NCBI RefSeq assembly: GCF_900111005.1
Contig: NZ_FOFV01000010.1
Location: 124,001 to 188,000, forward strand
Reading direction: 5' to 3'
Origin: Lentzea albida
GTDB taxonomy: Bacteria; Actinomycetota; Actinomycetes; Mycobacteriales; Pseudonocardiaceae
Length of the DNA stretch: 64,000 bases
Shown: positions 32,154 to 39,709 of the stretch, piece by piece
Layout: each line of letters starts with the position of its first letter
How positions within the stretch are numbered: the stretch's first letter is position 1
Notes under the pieces: model-generated
What the model saw: only the letters and a program-made list of their open reading frames with translations
Told to the model about the DNA's origin: nothing
Database searches by the model: none
Program-made: the position numbers and the translations under genes

Positions 32154-34293
32154 TCAGCCGGGCCGGTACGAACAGCGGTAGCCGGTGGTCACGGCGTCGC
32201 GCAGCGCGTCCGCCGTGGGCTGCTCGGTCGCCGCGATCGCGTCTATGGCACGCCGGATCGCCTTGCGCACCGCGGTTCTGGCGCGTTCGGCCGGCCCGGC
32301 GAAGTTCCGGCCGCGACCGCCCATGCCGGTCTCGCGTTCGAGGTGGCTGAGCAACGCCTCCAGTTCGGCCTCCAGACGCGGTGTCGGGTTGTCGTCGAGC
32401 TGTGCGCGCAGGTCGCGGATGCGGGTCAGGTAGGCGGCACGGGCCACCGGGTCGAGCACCGGCTGGTTGCCGCTGTCCTCACCGCCGACCAGGTCCTCGA
32501 CGCGGATCTCCTTGCCGTGGTGGGACACCACCCACCACACGTTCTCCTTGCGGATCACGATCCGGCCGGCCAGCCCGTCCCGTGCTCGCGTCCACAGCGC
32601 GGCGCGTTCGTCCATGCCGATCGCCTTCGCGTCGCGGATGGCGACGTCGAACAGTTCCCGCCCGCGGTCGCCGCCGACGAGGTGGGCGAGCGTGGCACGG
32701 GCGTAGGCGGTCATCGGCAGGTTGCCGAGCCGGATGTTCGTGGTGACGGCGCGTTCCAGGTGCCCGGTCGCGAGAGCGGACTCCCCGAACGTCGTCGCGG
32801 CGATGCCCAGCAGCAGTTCGGTCGAGCCGAAGCAGACGATCGCCGTCGCCGGGACCACGGGCAGGTCCGCGAACGGTTCCAGCAACCGGTACGCCTCCCG
32901 GGCGATCTCGGCCTCACCCAGCGCCGCCGCCACGTGGACCACGCAGAACATGCACGTGATCCACGTGCTGGACAGCGGAACCGCGCTGAGTCCGTTGATC
33001 GTCAATCGATGCATCGCCGACCGGGCGCGATCCCGTTGTCCCGCTTCGAGAGCCAGCAACGCGAGTGCCGCCTCGAAGCTGAACTCCAGGTCCGGCAGGG
33101 TGGGGGGAGTGCGTGACCTGCTCGGCGAGGTCGACCAGTTCGCCGCCGCGGCCCTGCAGCCAGCGGATCGCGAACAGGTGCGTGCTGTGGAACGTCTCCG
33201 CGTCCACGTCGCCTGCTTCGAGCCCGATCCGCAGGCAGTGCAGGGACTTCTGCTCGGCCTCGGCGAACCTTCCGGCGCGGATCGTGCGCATGACGTCCAT
33301 CGCGGCGTGGAAGAACAGCAGGCCCGGATGGTTCGCCGCCCGTCTCGCGAGTTCCACCTGCGACCGTTCGGCGTGCGGGTCGCCCAGGCAGAACAGGTCC
33401 ATCGTGCGGCGGCACAGGCCGCTGAGCGCCAGCAGGCCGAGTCTCGCCGCCGACGCGACGGAGACCAGTTCGTCGGCGAGCGCCAGCCGCAGGGCGGTGT
33501 GCTCCGGCGACCACAGCGCGTGGTGGGCCAGCGACAACGCCTCGGCGAGAGTCCGCGGGTCGCCGGTCGCCCTGGCCATCTCGAGCGCCTCCAGCACGGG
33601 CTCGGTCTCACGTCGCTCGTAGGCGTGCTCGGCGGCGAGCCTGGTGATCAGCCTGGTGCGCAACGGTTCGGGCGGGTGCCCGTCGAGGGCTTCGCGCAGG
33701 CGCGCGATCGCGAGGGCGCGGTCCGCTCGGGCGCGGAACTTGTTGACCCACATGCCGGGCAGGCCGAGCGCGGCCTCGGGGTCGCCGTCGCGGGCGGCCT
33801 GGTCGAGGAGGTCGCGGGCCTCGGTGATCCGGCCCTCCGCGAATGCGGTGTGCGCACGCTCGACGAGACGGGCCGCGTCCTGTCCCGGCGGCGACGGGAG
33901 GACAGGTGTGGACGTGACGACGATGACGACGGGCAGGCGGTGGACGCTGCCCGCCACGACCTGCGTGAGCCGGGCCGCCTCCTCTCCCGCCAGGTCGACG
34001 TCGTCGACCACGATCAACGCGGGTGTCCCTGCCAGTGCCTCGACGACGTCCTCCGGTGCGGCGTCGAGCGTCGAGGTGTCGGCCCCCAGGCCCGCCAGCA
34101 CCGCCTGCCACGGCCAGAACGCCGGGGCGTCCGCGCGGCAGCCGGCCCAGGCGACGGCGAACCCGTGCGCCCGCGCCAGTTCCGCCGCCCGGACCAGGTG
34201 CCGCGTCCGTTCGGCGCCCGGTGGCCGGGTGACCGCGAAGAGCTGCCCGGACCCCAGTTTCGCCCGCTCGAACGCCGACTCCGGCACCAGCAC
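32154..34293 (-). pseudogene. ATPase-like regulatory protein broken by one frameshift
   Basis: Two overlapping leftward frames make one protein of about 712 residues. The first (from GTG 34293, with GAGGG upstream) runs to ELVDLAEQVTHSP. The second continues TLPDLEFSFEAALALLALEA to the stop at 32154. The frames join at a run of six G (33102-33107); one base fewer would restore a continuous gene. The N-terminus resembles degenerate STAND-type ATPase regulators (GCRADAPAFWPWQAVLAGLG, LIVVDDVDLAGEEAAR) but has no Walker A. Then come helical repeats and a C-terminal domain with RNFAGPAERARTAVRKAIRR, seen in actinobacterial AAA/SARP-like proteins. It could be a sequencing error in a homopolymer or a true disruption. 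Function unknown. Confidence 0.7.
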
Positions 34294-34413
34294 AGCTTCA
34301 CCCTCGAATGCACTTCTCCAGCCAGGACCGGGGAAACCTAGCGGAGTCCGCCGACCGCCACGTACGCGGTCGGCACGCATTTACGGGCAAAGCTTCAGCG
34401 AGGCGGGAACCAC

Positions 34414-34980
34414 CTACTCGCGGTCCTCCAGGTAGCGGGTGTGGTCGGCCTGGCGTTGCGCGTCGGCGGCGTGGAACCGTTCCGCTGTCCTGATCGCGTC
34501 GGCGTGCAGCAGGTCCAGCTGCCGCACCAGTTCCGCGCCCGAACCACGTGCGGCGGCGTACCACCACGGCAGGTTCAGGTAGGCCTGCACGGACAGCGGC
34601 AGGTCGGTGCCGACGAGCCTCGTGACGGCGTGCAGGGCGTCCGGGTCGGCGCGCAGCTCGCGAGGGCGGTCGAGGACGCCGTGCAGGACCTCGGCGATCT
34701 CCGCGACCTTCGGCGCGACCTCGTCCGGCACCTTCAAGCCGTGGGCCTTCCGCACCAGCGCGTCCAGTTCGGACTTGAGCGCGCCGGCCTCCTCCTCGGG
34801 GTCGGTCACCAGTGTGATGCGCTCGGGTGGGGCGAGCAGCGCGCCGACGCCGTAGAGGCCGACGACGACCACGACCCAGTGGGAACCCGCGAGCCCGGCG
34901 AAGTGCAGGCCGAGCCCGATCAGCCCACCCGTGCAGCCGGCGAGGTTCTTCCAGGAGGCCAGGTACCTACTGATAGCCAC
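34414..34980 (-). CDS. Small membrane protein, XpaC-like
   Basis: A 188-residue protein with two N-terminal hydrophobic segments (GGLIGLGLHFAGLAGSHW, VVVVVGLYGVGALL) followed by a charged helical domain (LKSELDALVRKAHGLKVPDE; LVRQLDLLHADAIRTAERF). The shape and its company with a TelA gene recall XpaC, which accompanies TelA in Bacillus; this link is inferred. Its 5' end overlaps the 3' end of the VWA gene by 14 bases, so it is the last gene of a four-gene operon. Confidence 0.6.
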   Translation of the reverse strand: MAISRYLASWKNLAGCTGGLIGLGLHFAGLAGSHWVVVVVGLYGVGALLAPPERITLVTDPEEEAGALKSELDALVRKAHGLKVPDEVAPKVAEIAEVLHGVLDRPRELRADPDALHAVTRLVGTDLPLSVQAYLNLPWWYAAARGSGAELVRQLDLLHADAIRTAERFHAADAQRQADHTRYLEDRE

Positions 34981-36568
34981 GGATCTCCTTGAAAGCGGCG
35001 GAGAGCGAGCGGCTGCGGGCGTCGAACACCTTGCCCCCGCTCATCTTCGCGACCTGCTCCATCTCGGCCGTCGCGCTCTCGCCGAACAGCACCGGGAAGA
35101 TCGGGATGCCCCTGAGGTCCTGCGGCAGCGCCTGGTGGAACAGCTGGAAGTCCAGGACGTCCTCGCTACCGGTGTTCTCGCCGTCGGTCATCAGCACGAT
35201 GGACGTGAACCGGTCGGGGTCGGCGTCGATCTGCTGGCGCAGCACGTCGTAACCGCCGCGCAGACTGCTGTAGATCGCCGTGCCGCCGGACGCGTCGAGG
35301 TTCGTGGCCGTGGTGCGGATCTGGTCGAGCACCGGGCGCGGGTCGTCCTGCGGCACCTCGTACTTCAGCGCCGGCTTCGCACTGCTGCTGAACGGCAGCA
35401 ACGTGACCTGCTCGCGCCCGTGGAACCGGCTGAACCTCCCGGCGAGCGACTCGTCGGCCCCGGTCAGGCCGGTGAGCGCCTGGCGCAGGCCGTCGATGCG
35501 GTCGCCCTGCATCGAGCCGGACGTGTCGAGCACGTAGAGCGTGCGGGACGGGCGGCGCAGCTGGTCGAAGTACGTGGTGATCAGACCGTCCACAGCGGAC
35601 TGGCTGCCGGGGAACGGCAGTTCGACGAGGTCCCTGACGGCGAACTTCGCGTCGAGCTGCACCTGGGGCGTGGCGGGGCGCCGGTGCGTGGTCTCCATGA
35701 TCTTGCGCTGGACGTCCTGCGACTTCAGGTGGTCGGACAGCTTCTGGTGCGCCTCACGGGCATCCGACGTCGCCGACGTGAGCAGCGTCAGCGGGTAGTC
35801 CGCAGTCACCACCCCGTCGCTCGGGTAGACCAGCGTCAGCGGCTGGGGCGACGACAGCAGCACCGACTCGTAGTTGATCAGACCGTCCACTTCGGCACCG
35901 GGGTCCTCCCCTCTGGCCCTGCGCTGGAACGCCTCGGTCAGCCAGCCGGAAGAGCCCGCGGACAGCTTCTGCGCGGAGAAGAACTGCTTGAGCTGCGGCG
36001 CGACGGCGTTGATGCGGGCCGCGTCCAGGGCCGAGCCCTCACCGGACAGCGCGGCCGCGACGCCGACGAGTGCCGAGAACCCGGAGTTCGAGGCGGACGG
36101 GTCGGTCATGCCGTAGGTGAACTTCTGCGCGCCCGCGGCTGCGGCGATCTCCGCCCAGCCGACGCGTTTCGTGTCCCAGCCGAGTTCCTTGACCTTTTCG
36201 GCGGGCAGACCGAGCACGACGGGGGAGGACATGACCTTGGTGGGCGTGCCCAGTCGCTTCTGGGCTTCGGGCACGAGTTCGAGGTAGCGGTTGGAGGAGA
36301 ACCAGACGGCGTCGAAGCCCTTCTCGGCCTCACCACTGGCGACCTTGTCGGCGCCTTCGATGGTGCCGGTGAAGCTGAACTTCACGGTGACGCCGGTGGC
36401 CTCGGCCGCTTCTTCCAGGATCGGCTGGAGGTCGGCCAGTTCGCTGCCGGCCAGGACGCGGAGGGTGCCCGGGGTGGGGTCGCCGACGGGTGTGGCGGGG
36501 TCGGGGGAGTCGGAGCATCCCGCTAGCAGCGCCAGGGCGGCGGCTGCGGGGAGGAGGCGGCGGATCAT
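34967..36568 (-). CDS. Lipoprotein with binding-protein and VWA domains
   Basis: The protein has 533 residues from ATG 36568 (AGGAG upstream). The signal peptide ends in a lipobox, ALALLAGCS, so it should be anchored outside the membrane. Residues about 35-310 look like a periplasmic binding protein of the solute-binding class (GTLRVLAGSELADLQPILEE; GAQKFTYGMTDPSASNSG). Residues about 325-533 are a von Willebrand A domain with the metal site DTSGSM and TDGENTG. The combination suggests a metal-dependent surface adhesion or assembly factor rather than a normal transporter receptor, since no permease is present. It is in an operon with TelA and two further membrane or surface proteins. Confidence 0.85.
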   Translation of the reverse strand: MIRRLLPAAAALALLAGCSDSPDPATPVGDPTPGTLRVLAGSELADLQPILEEAAEATGVTVKFSFTGTIEGADKVASGEAEKGFDAVWFSSNRYLELVPEAQKRLGTPTKVMSSPVVLGLPAEKVKELGWDTKRVGWAEIAAAAGAQKFTYGMTDPSASNSGFSALVGVAAALSGEGSALDAARINAVAPQLKQFFSAQKLSAGSSGWLTEAFQRRARGEDPGAEVDGLINYESVLLSSPQPLTLVYPSDGVVTADYPLTLLTSATSDAREAHQKLSDHLKSQDVQRKIMETTHRRPATPQVQLDAKFAVRDLVELPFPGSQSAVDGLITTYFDQLRRPSRTLYVLDTSGSMQGDRIDGLRQALTGLTGADESLAGRFSRFHGREQVTLLPFSSSAKPALKYEVPQDDPRPVLDQIRTTATNLDASGGTAIYSSLRGGYDVLRQQIDADPDRFTSIVLMTDGENTGSEDVLDFQLFHQALPQDLRGIPIFPVLFGESATAEMEQVAKMSGGKVFDARSRSLSAAFKEIRGYQ

Positions 36569-36717
36569 GCGGGCTCCTGGGAGGAGGCTGGAGTGGGAGG
36601 TGTGTGGGCGGCCGGTGGTGGGGCGGCGGGTGTCGGCGCAGGTGTGCGGGCAGGTGGCGGTGAGAGGTGCGGGGTCAGCGGCCACGCCTCGGCCGGTCCC
36701 CGGTCTTCCGCAGCCGG

Positions 36718-37854
36718 TCACTGCTGGTCCCCGGTCTCCCGCACCCGGCTGAGGTGGTCGTGCGCGCGCCTGATCTCCGCGTCCAGCGCCGACACCGTGC
36801 TCGACATCGAGTCGGCCGCCCGCGCCTTGAACGTGTCGATCGCGTCGATCGCCGCGTAGATCTGGTCGAACGAGGTCCGCACCGCCTCGATGCCGACGGC
36901 CGGCGTGGACGCGATGCGCTGGACGTCCTGGCCCTGCACCGACATCAGCGTCGCGTTGGACTTCAGGATCGAGTCGGTGAGGCCTCGGACGGCGTCCACC
37001 TGGTCGATCACCTCGCGCTGGCCCGCCAGGGCCGCTGCCACGGCCACGCCGATGCGCAGGGCGGTGACGGTGGTGCTGACGGCGCGTTCGATGCCCTTGA
37101 CGAGTTCGTCGTTGTTGCGGCGCACCACGTCGAGGGCCAGGTAGCCCTGTGCGCAGACGGCGAGCTGGGTGAGGAGGTCCTGGTGTCGCCTGCGCAGGCC
37201 GAAGAGCACGTCGGCGCGGAGTGCCTGGGCGAGGGCGGGTTCGGCCAGGTCGAGGATCGCGACCTGGCGTTCCACCGCCTCGTCCATCTCGGCGGCCAGG
37301 GCGGCGTCGCGGGAGAGCCGCGTCATCAGATCCCAGAGGCGTTGCCGTTCGCCCTTGATGGCGGCGTTGTCGCGCTTGAGGGCGTCCTGGCCGGAGCGGA
37401 GTTTCAGCACGATGCGGTTGACCGGTTCGTCGGCCGCGCGGAGGCGGGCCAGCAGGCTCCTCGCCGCGTTGCCGCCGGGCAGCAGGCCGAAGAGCTTGCG
37501 GCCGGTCAGCTTGCTCAGGTCCTGCGGGTCCAGTTCGCGGACGGAGCGCCGCAGTTCGGTCAGGCTGGTCGAGACCTGGGCGCCGTGCGGTGACGAGACC
37601 GACGCCAGCGTGCGGTCGAGCAGGCGACCCGCGATCTGGGCCGCGACGCGCATCTCGGACTCGCCGAGCACCAGCGCCTCGTCCACGATGCGGCCGAAGT
37701 CGGGCGACTGCGGGTCGACGGCGGCCAGGGAGGAGACGAAGGCCTCGGCACGCGCCGACAGCTCTGCCTTGTCGGACAAGGGGATCAGGCCCGCGGCGCG
37801 GTCGGCCGGGACGGGCTCGACCGGGTCCGGTGGCGTCAGCACGAAGTCGGACAT
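36718..37854 (-). CDS. TelA-family (toxic anion resistance) protein
   Basis: A 378-residue, mostly helical, soluble protein. Residues about 90-365 match TelA: SLTELRRSVRELDPQDLSKL, GGNAARSLLARLRAADEPVNR, QGYLALDVVRRNNDELVKGI and SVQGQDVQRIASTPAVGIEA. TelA proteins were named from tellurite resistance plasmids and are associated with envelope stress. Their biochemical role is not settled. The gene starts two bases after the stop of the binding-protein gene and is 149 bases before the VWA gene. Confidence 0.9.
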   Translation of the reverse strand: MSDFVLTPPDPVEPVPADRAAGLIPLSDKAELSARAEAFVSSLAAVDPQSPDFGRIVDEALVLGESEMRVAAQIAGRLLDRTLASVSSPHGAQVSTSLTELRRSVRELDPQDLSKLTGRKLFGLLPGGNAARSLLARLRAADEPVNRIVLKLRSGQDALKRDNAAIKGERQRLWDLMTRLSRDAALAAEMDEAVERQVAILDLAEPALAQALRADVLFGLRRRHQDLLTQLAVCAQGYLALDVVRRNNDELVKGIERAVSTTVTALRIGVAVAAALAGQREVIDQVDAVRGLTDSILKSNATLMSVQGQDVQRIASTPAVGIEAVRTSFDQIYAAIDAIDTFKARAADSMSSTVSALDAEIRRAHDHLSRVRETGDQQ

Positions 37855-37856
37855 GG

Positions 37857-38921
37857 TCAGTACTGCTTCGCGATCGCCTCGAGCATCCGCTCCAGGGTCT
37901 CGTGCGCGGGCGGTTCGACGACGTCCACGATCGTCCGCGGCACCGCCAGGTCCTTGACCACGTCGTCGAAGTGCCGTGGATCGGCGGTGCGGAAGCCGAA
38001 CGTCGCCGCGAGCCTCCCCAGTTCCGCGTCGCTCGTCAGCAGCTCCCCGACGCGGTCGCCGGCAGCGCGCAACGGCACCAGGGTGTGCTTCGACAGCACG
38101 GTCGGGGCCGGGTAGAGCAGCTTCATGTCCGGCCGGATCGACGAGTCGCCGCGCACCACGCGGTCCACGAACTGCGCCTCGTACGCCAGCACCAGCGGCG
38201 TCTTGCCCATGCCCGCGGACAGGTAGTCCTCGAACGGGCCCTCGGTGCTGCTCTGCGTGTACCCCTGGTCCAGGAACAGCCTCGACACCGCGGGCAGCAC
38301 GCGGGCCTCGCCGTCGGCCGAGGTCACCACACCGCCGTTCGCGACGAACGACGTGATCGCCAGGTACATGGCCGCCGAGTTCGAGTCACGCGGATCGGTC
38401 GTGGTGACGAGCAGGTTCTTGCGCGCGGGGTAGGAGGTGTTGCCCGGCAGCTGGTCCCAGCGCGTGCCCTGCGCCACGAGCCCGAGGTAGGCCTGCACGT
38501 CGAACGTCGGGTAGCCCGGCCCGGACTTCACCACGCCGGCCTTCGTCAGCAGGTCGACGATCGGGTCGAACGTGGCGATGACCATCGGCGACGAGAACGG
38601 CGCGTACGTGCGGGCGGCCTTGCGGTCGCGCTGGATCTTCTCGGCGGCGGGTGCCGAGGAGGGGAACGCGAAGTCGTACGAGTCGAGGTCCGCGGTCGTC
38701 GCGATCTGCCGCGACCCGGCCGGGTCGACCTCGACCTCCAGGCCGTGCTTCGCGAACACGTCCTTGACCCGCTGGTCGGCGAAGAAGGCGAGCTTCTCCG
38801 AACCGATCACCCCGCGCACGGTCTGGAGCTGGGCGGTGTCGCCGCCCTGTCCCAGGACGATCGCGGTCACCACGCCCACCAGGAGCACCACCGCCAGGCC
38901 GATGCCGAGCGTTCTCTTCAC
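37857..38921 (-). CDS. Membrane-anchored substrate-binding-like protein
   Basis: The protein has 354 residues from GTG 38921 with AGAGGTGG upstream. A single N-terminal hydrophobic helix (LGIGLAVVLLVGVVTAIVLG) anchors it outside. The rest resembles a binding-protein fold of the molybdate/sulfate class (VRGVIGSEKLAFFADQRVKD; FPSSAPAAEKIQRDR; YLAITSFVANGG; PLVLAYEAQFVDRVV). No permease or ATPase accompanies it. As first gene of the TelA/VWA operon it probably provides an extracellular recognition or assembly surface. Confidence 0.75.
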   Translation of the reverse strand: MKRTLGIGLAVVLLVGVVTAIVLGQGGDTAQLQTVRGVIGSEKLAFFADQRVKDVFAKHGLEVEVDPAGSRQIATTADLDSYDFAFPSSAPAAEKIQRDRKAARTYAPFSSPMVIATFDPIVDLLTKAGVVKSGPGYPTFDVQAYLGLVAQGTRWDQLPGNTSYPARKNLLVTTTDPRDSNSAAMYLAITSFVANGGVVTSADGEARVLPAVSRLFLDQGYTQSSTEGPFEDYLSAGMGKTPLVLAYEAQFVDRVVRGDSSIRPDMKLLYPAPTVLSKHTLVPLRAAGDRVGELLTSDAELGRLAATFGFRTADPRHFDDVVKDLAVPRTIVDVVEPPAHETLERMLEAIAKQY

Positions 38922-39089
38922 TGTCCACCTCTGCCGGAAAACCCTGTCGAGGACCAGATCCTTCGTCACTTCGACGGGTTTTCCCGGTGGCCGGTGGCAA
39001 GCGGGAGGTGAACTCTCGATGAACGGGCCGATGAGTTCCGGGCAGTCCTCGGGTCGGTAGTGGAGGAGGGACGACGAGGAGGTACAGCG

Positions 39090-39434
39090 ATGAAGTTCGT
39101 GACGATCGGGTACGGCGACCGCGAGGGTTACGACCACACGGACCAGGCCGTCCGCGACGAGGCGCACGCCCACGACGCGCGCCTGCGGGCGGACGGGGTG
39201 GAGATGGGCGTCGCGGGCCCGCCCGTGCAGGTGCGCAACCACGGCGGGAACGGGACGGAGGTGGACGAGGGGCCGTTCCTGACCTCCGCGCTGCCGGTCG
39301 CGGGGTTCGCGGTGGTCGAGGCCGAGTCGCTGGAGGAGGCCGTCCGGATGGTGGAAGGCACGCCGTGCGCGGTCGCGCACGGAGTTGTCGAGGTGTGGCC
39401 GCTGCAGTCAGCCCGTGCGGCCGATGAACTGTAG
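39090..39434 (+). CDS. YCII/DGPF-domain protein
   Basis: A 114-residue protein starting at ATG 39090 with GAGGAGG upstream. It contains the YCII-type fold signs: MKFVTIGYGDREGYDHTD, the DEGPFLTSALPVAGFAVVEA segment (the DGPF-like turn) and a C-terminal VVEVWPLQ strand. Small proteins of this family are dimeric, sometimes with enzymatic His-Asp pairs. Function here is unknown. It lies 80 bases before the RiPP precursor on the same strand and might be co-transcribed. Confidence 0.75.
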   Translation: MKFVTIGYGDREGYDHTDQAVRDEAHAHDARLRADGVEMGVAGPPVQVRNHGGNGTEVDEGPFLTSALPVAGFAVVEAESLEEAVRMVEGTPCAVAHGVVEVWPLQSARAADEL

Positions 39435-39514
39435 GCGTGGTTGAACGGAGTTCGCACCCCAGGAGGTGGATGATCCGGGACGTTATCTGGCGGTTGGCGA
39501 TCGGGGAGGTTGTC

Positions 39515-39709
39515 ATGAACGAGTTCACGGCCGAGTTGGAGCAGGTGTTCGGTGCGGTGCCGAGCCGGGAAACCGGTCTGCTGATCGACACGTTCGACGG
39601 TGCCGGACTCGACGACACGGACGGCGCCGTCCTCATGTGCTGCTCCGGTAGTAGTTGTCGCGTCACCGTTCCGGCGTGCGGCACCTGTCGCGTCGCCGTT
39701 CCGGCGTGA
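39515..39709 (+). CDS. RiPP precursor peptide (azole/azoline type), 64 aa
   Basis: The ATG at 39515 has GGGGAGG five bases upstream; the same frame opens earlier at 39437, without such a site. Residues 1-41 form an acidic leader (MNEFTAELEQVFGAVPSRET, then GLLIDTFDGAGLDDTDGAVL and M). Residues 42-64 are CCSGSSCRVTVPACGTCRVA followed by VPA. That tail has five Cys, three Ser and two Thr, and a repeated CRVxVPA unit. Its TGA overlaps the GTG of the next gene, a fused leader-binding/YcaO cyclodehydratase, so the two are translated together. Cys/Ser/Thr in the tail would be cyclised to thiazolines or oxazolines. The leader/core boundary near residues 40-41 is inferred, and no leader protease is nearby. 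Confidence 0.85.
   Translation: MNEFTAELEQVFGAVPSRETGLLIDTFDGAGLDDTDGAVLMCCSGSSCRVTVPACGTCRVAVPA
39656..39708 (+). repeat. Tandem 23-base repeat in the precursor core
   Basis: Two copies of TGTCGCGTCRCCGTTCCGGC plus GTG, at 39656-39678 and 39686-39708, differ at one base and are offset by 30 bases (ten codons). They encode CRVTVPA and CRVAVPA. This looks like an internal duplication of the core. Confidence 0.85.

Noticed and set aside
25191..34293. A secondary-metabolite cluster controlled by the two SARP genes
   Set aside because: No biosynthetic genes lie between or beside them, only a glycosidase, a TetR gene and a broken regulator; SARPs alone are not evidence of a cluster.
39655..39705. 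Longer N-terminus for the cyclodehydratase (starting MSRHRSGVRHL)
   Set aside because: It would start inside the precursor core; the Arg-rich text is the out-of-frame core repeat. GTG 39706 overlapping the precursor stop is the natural coupled start.
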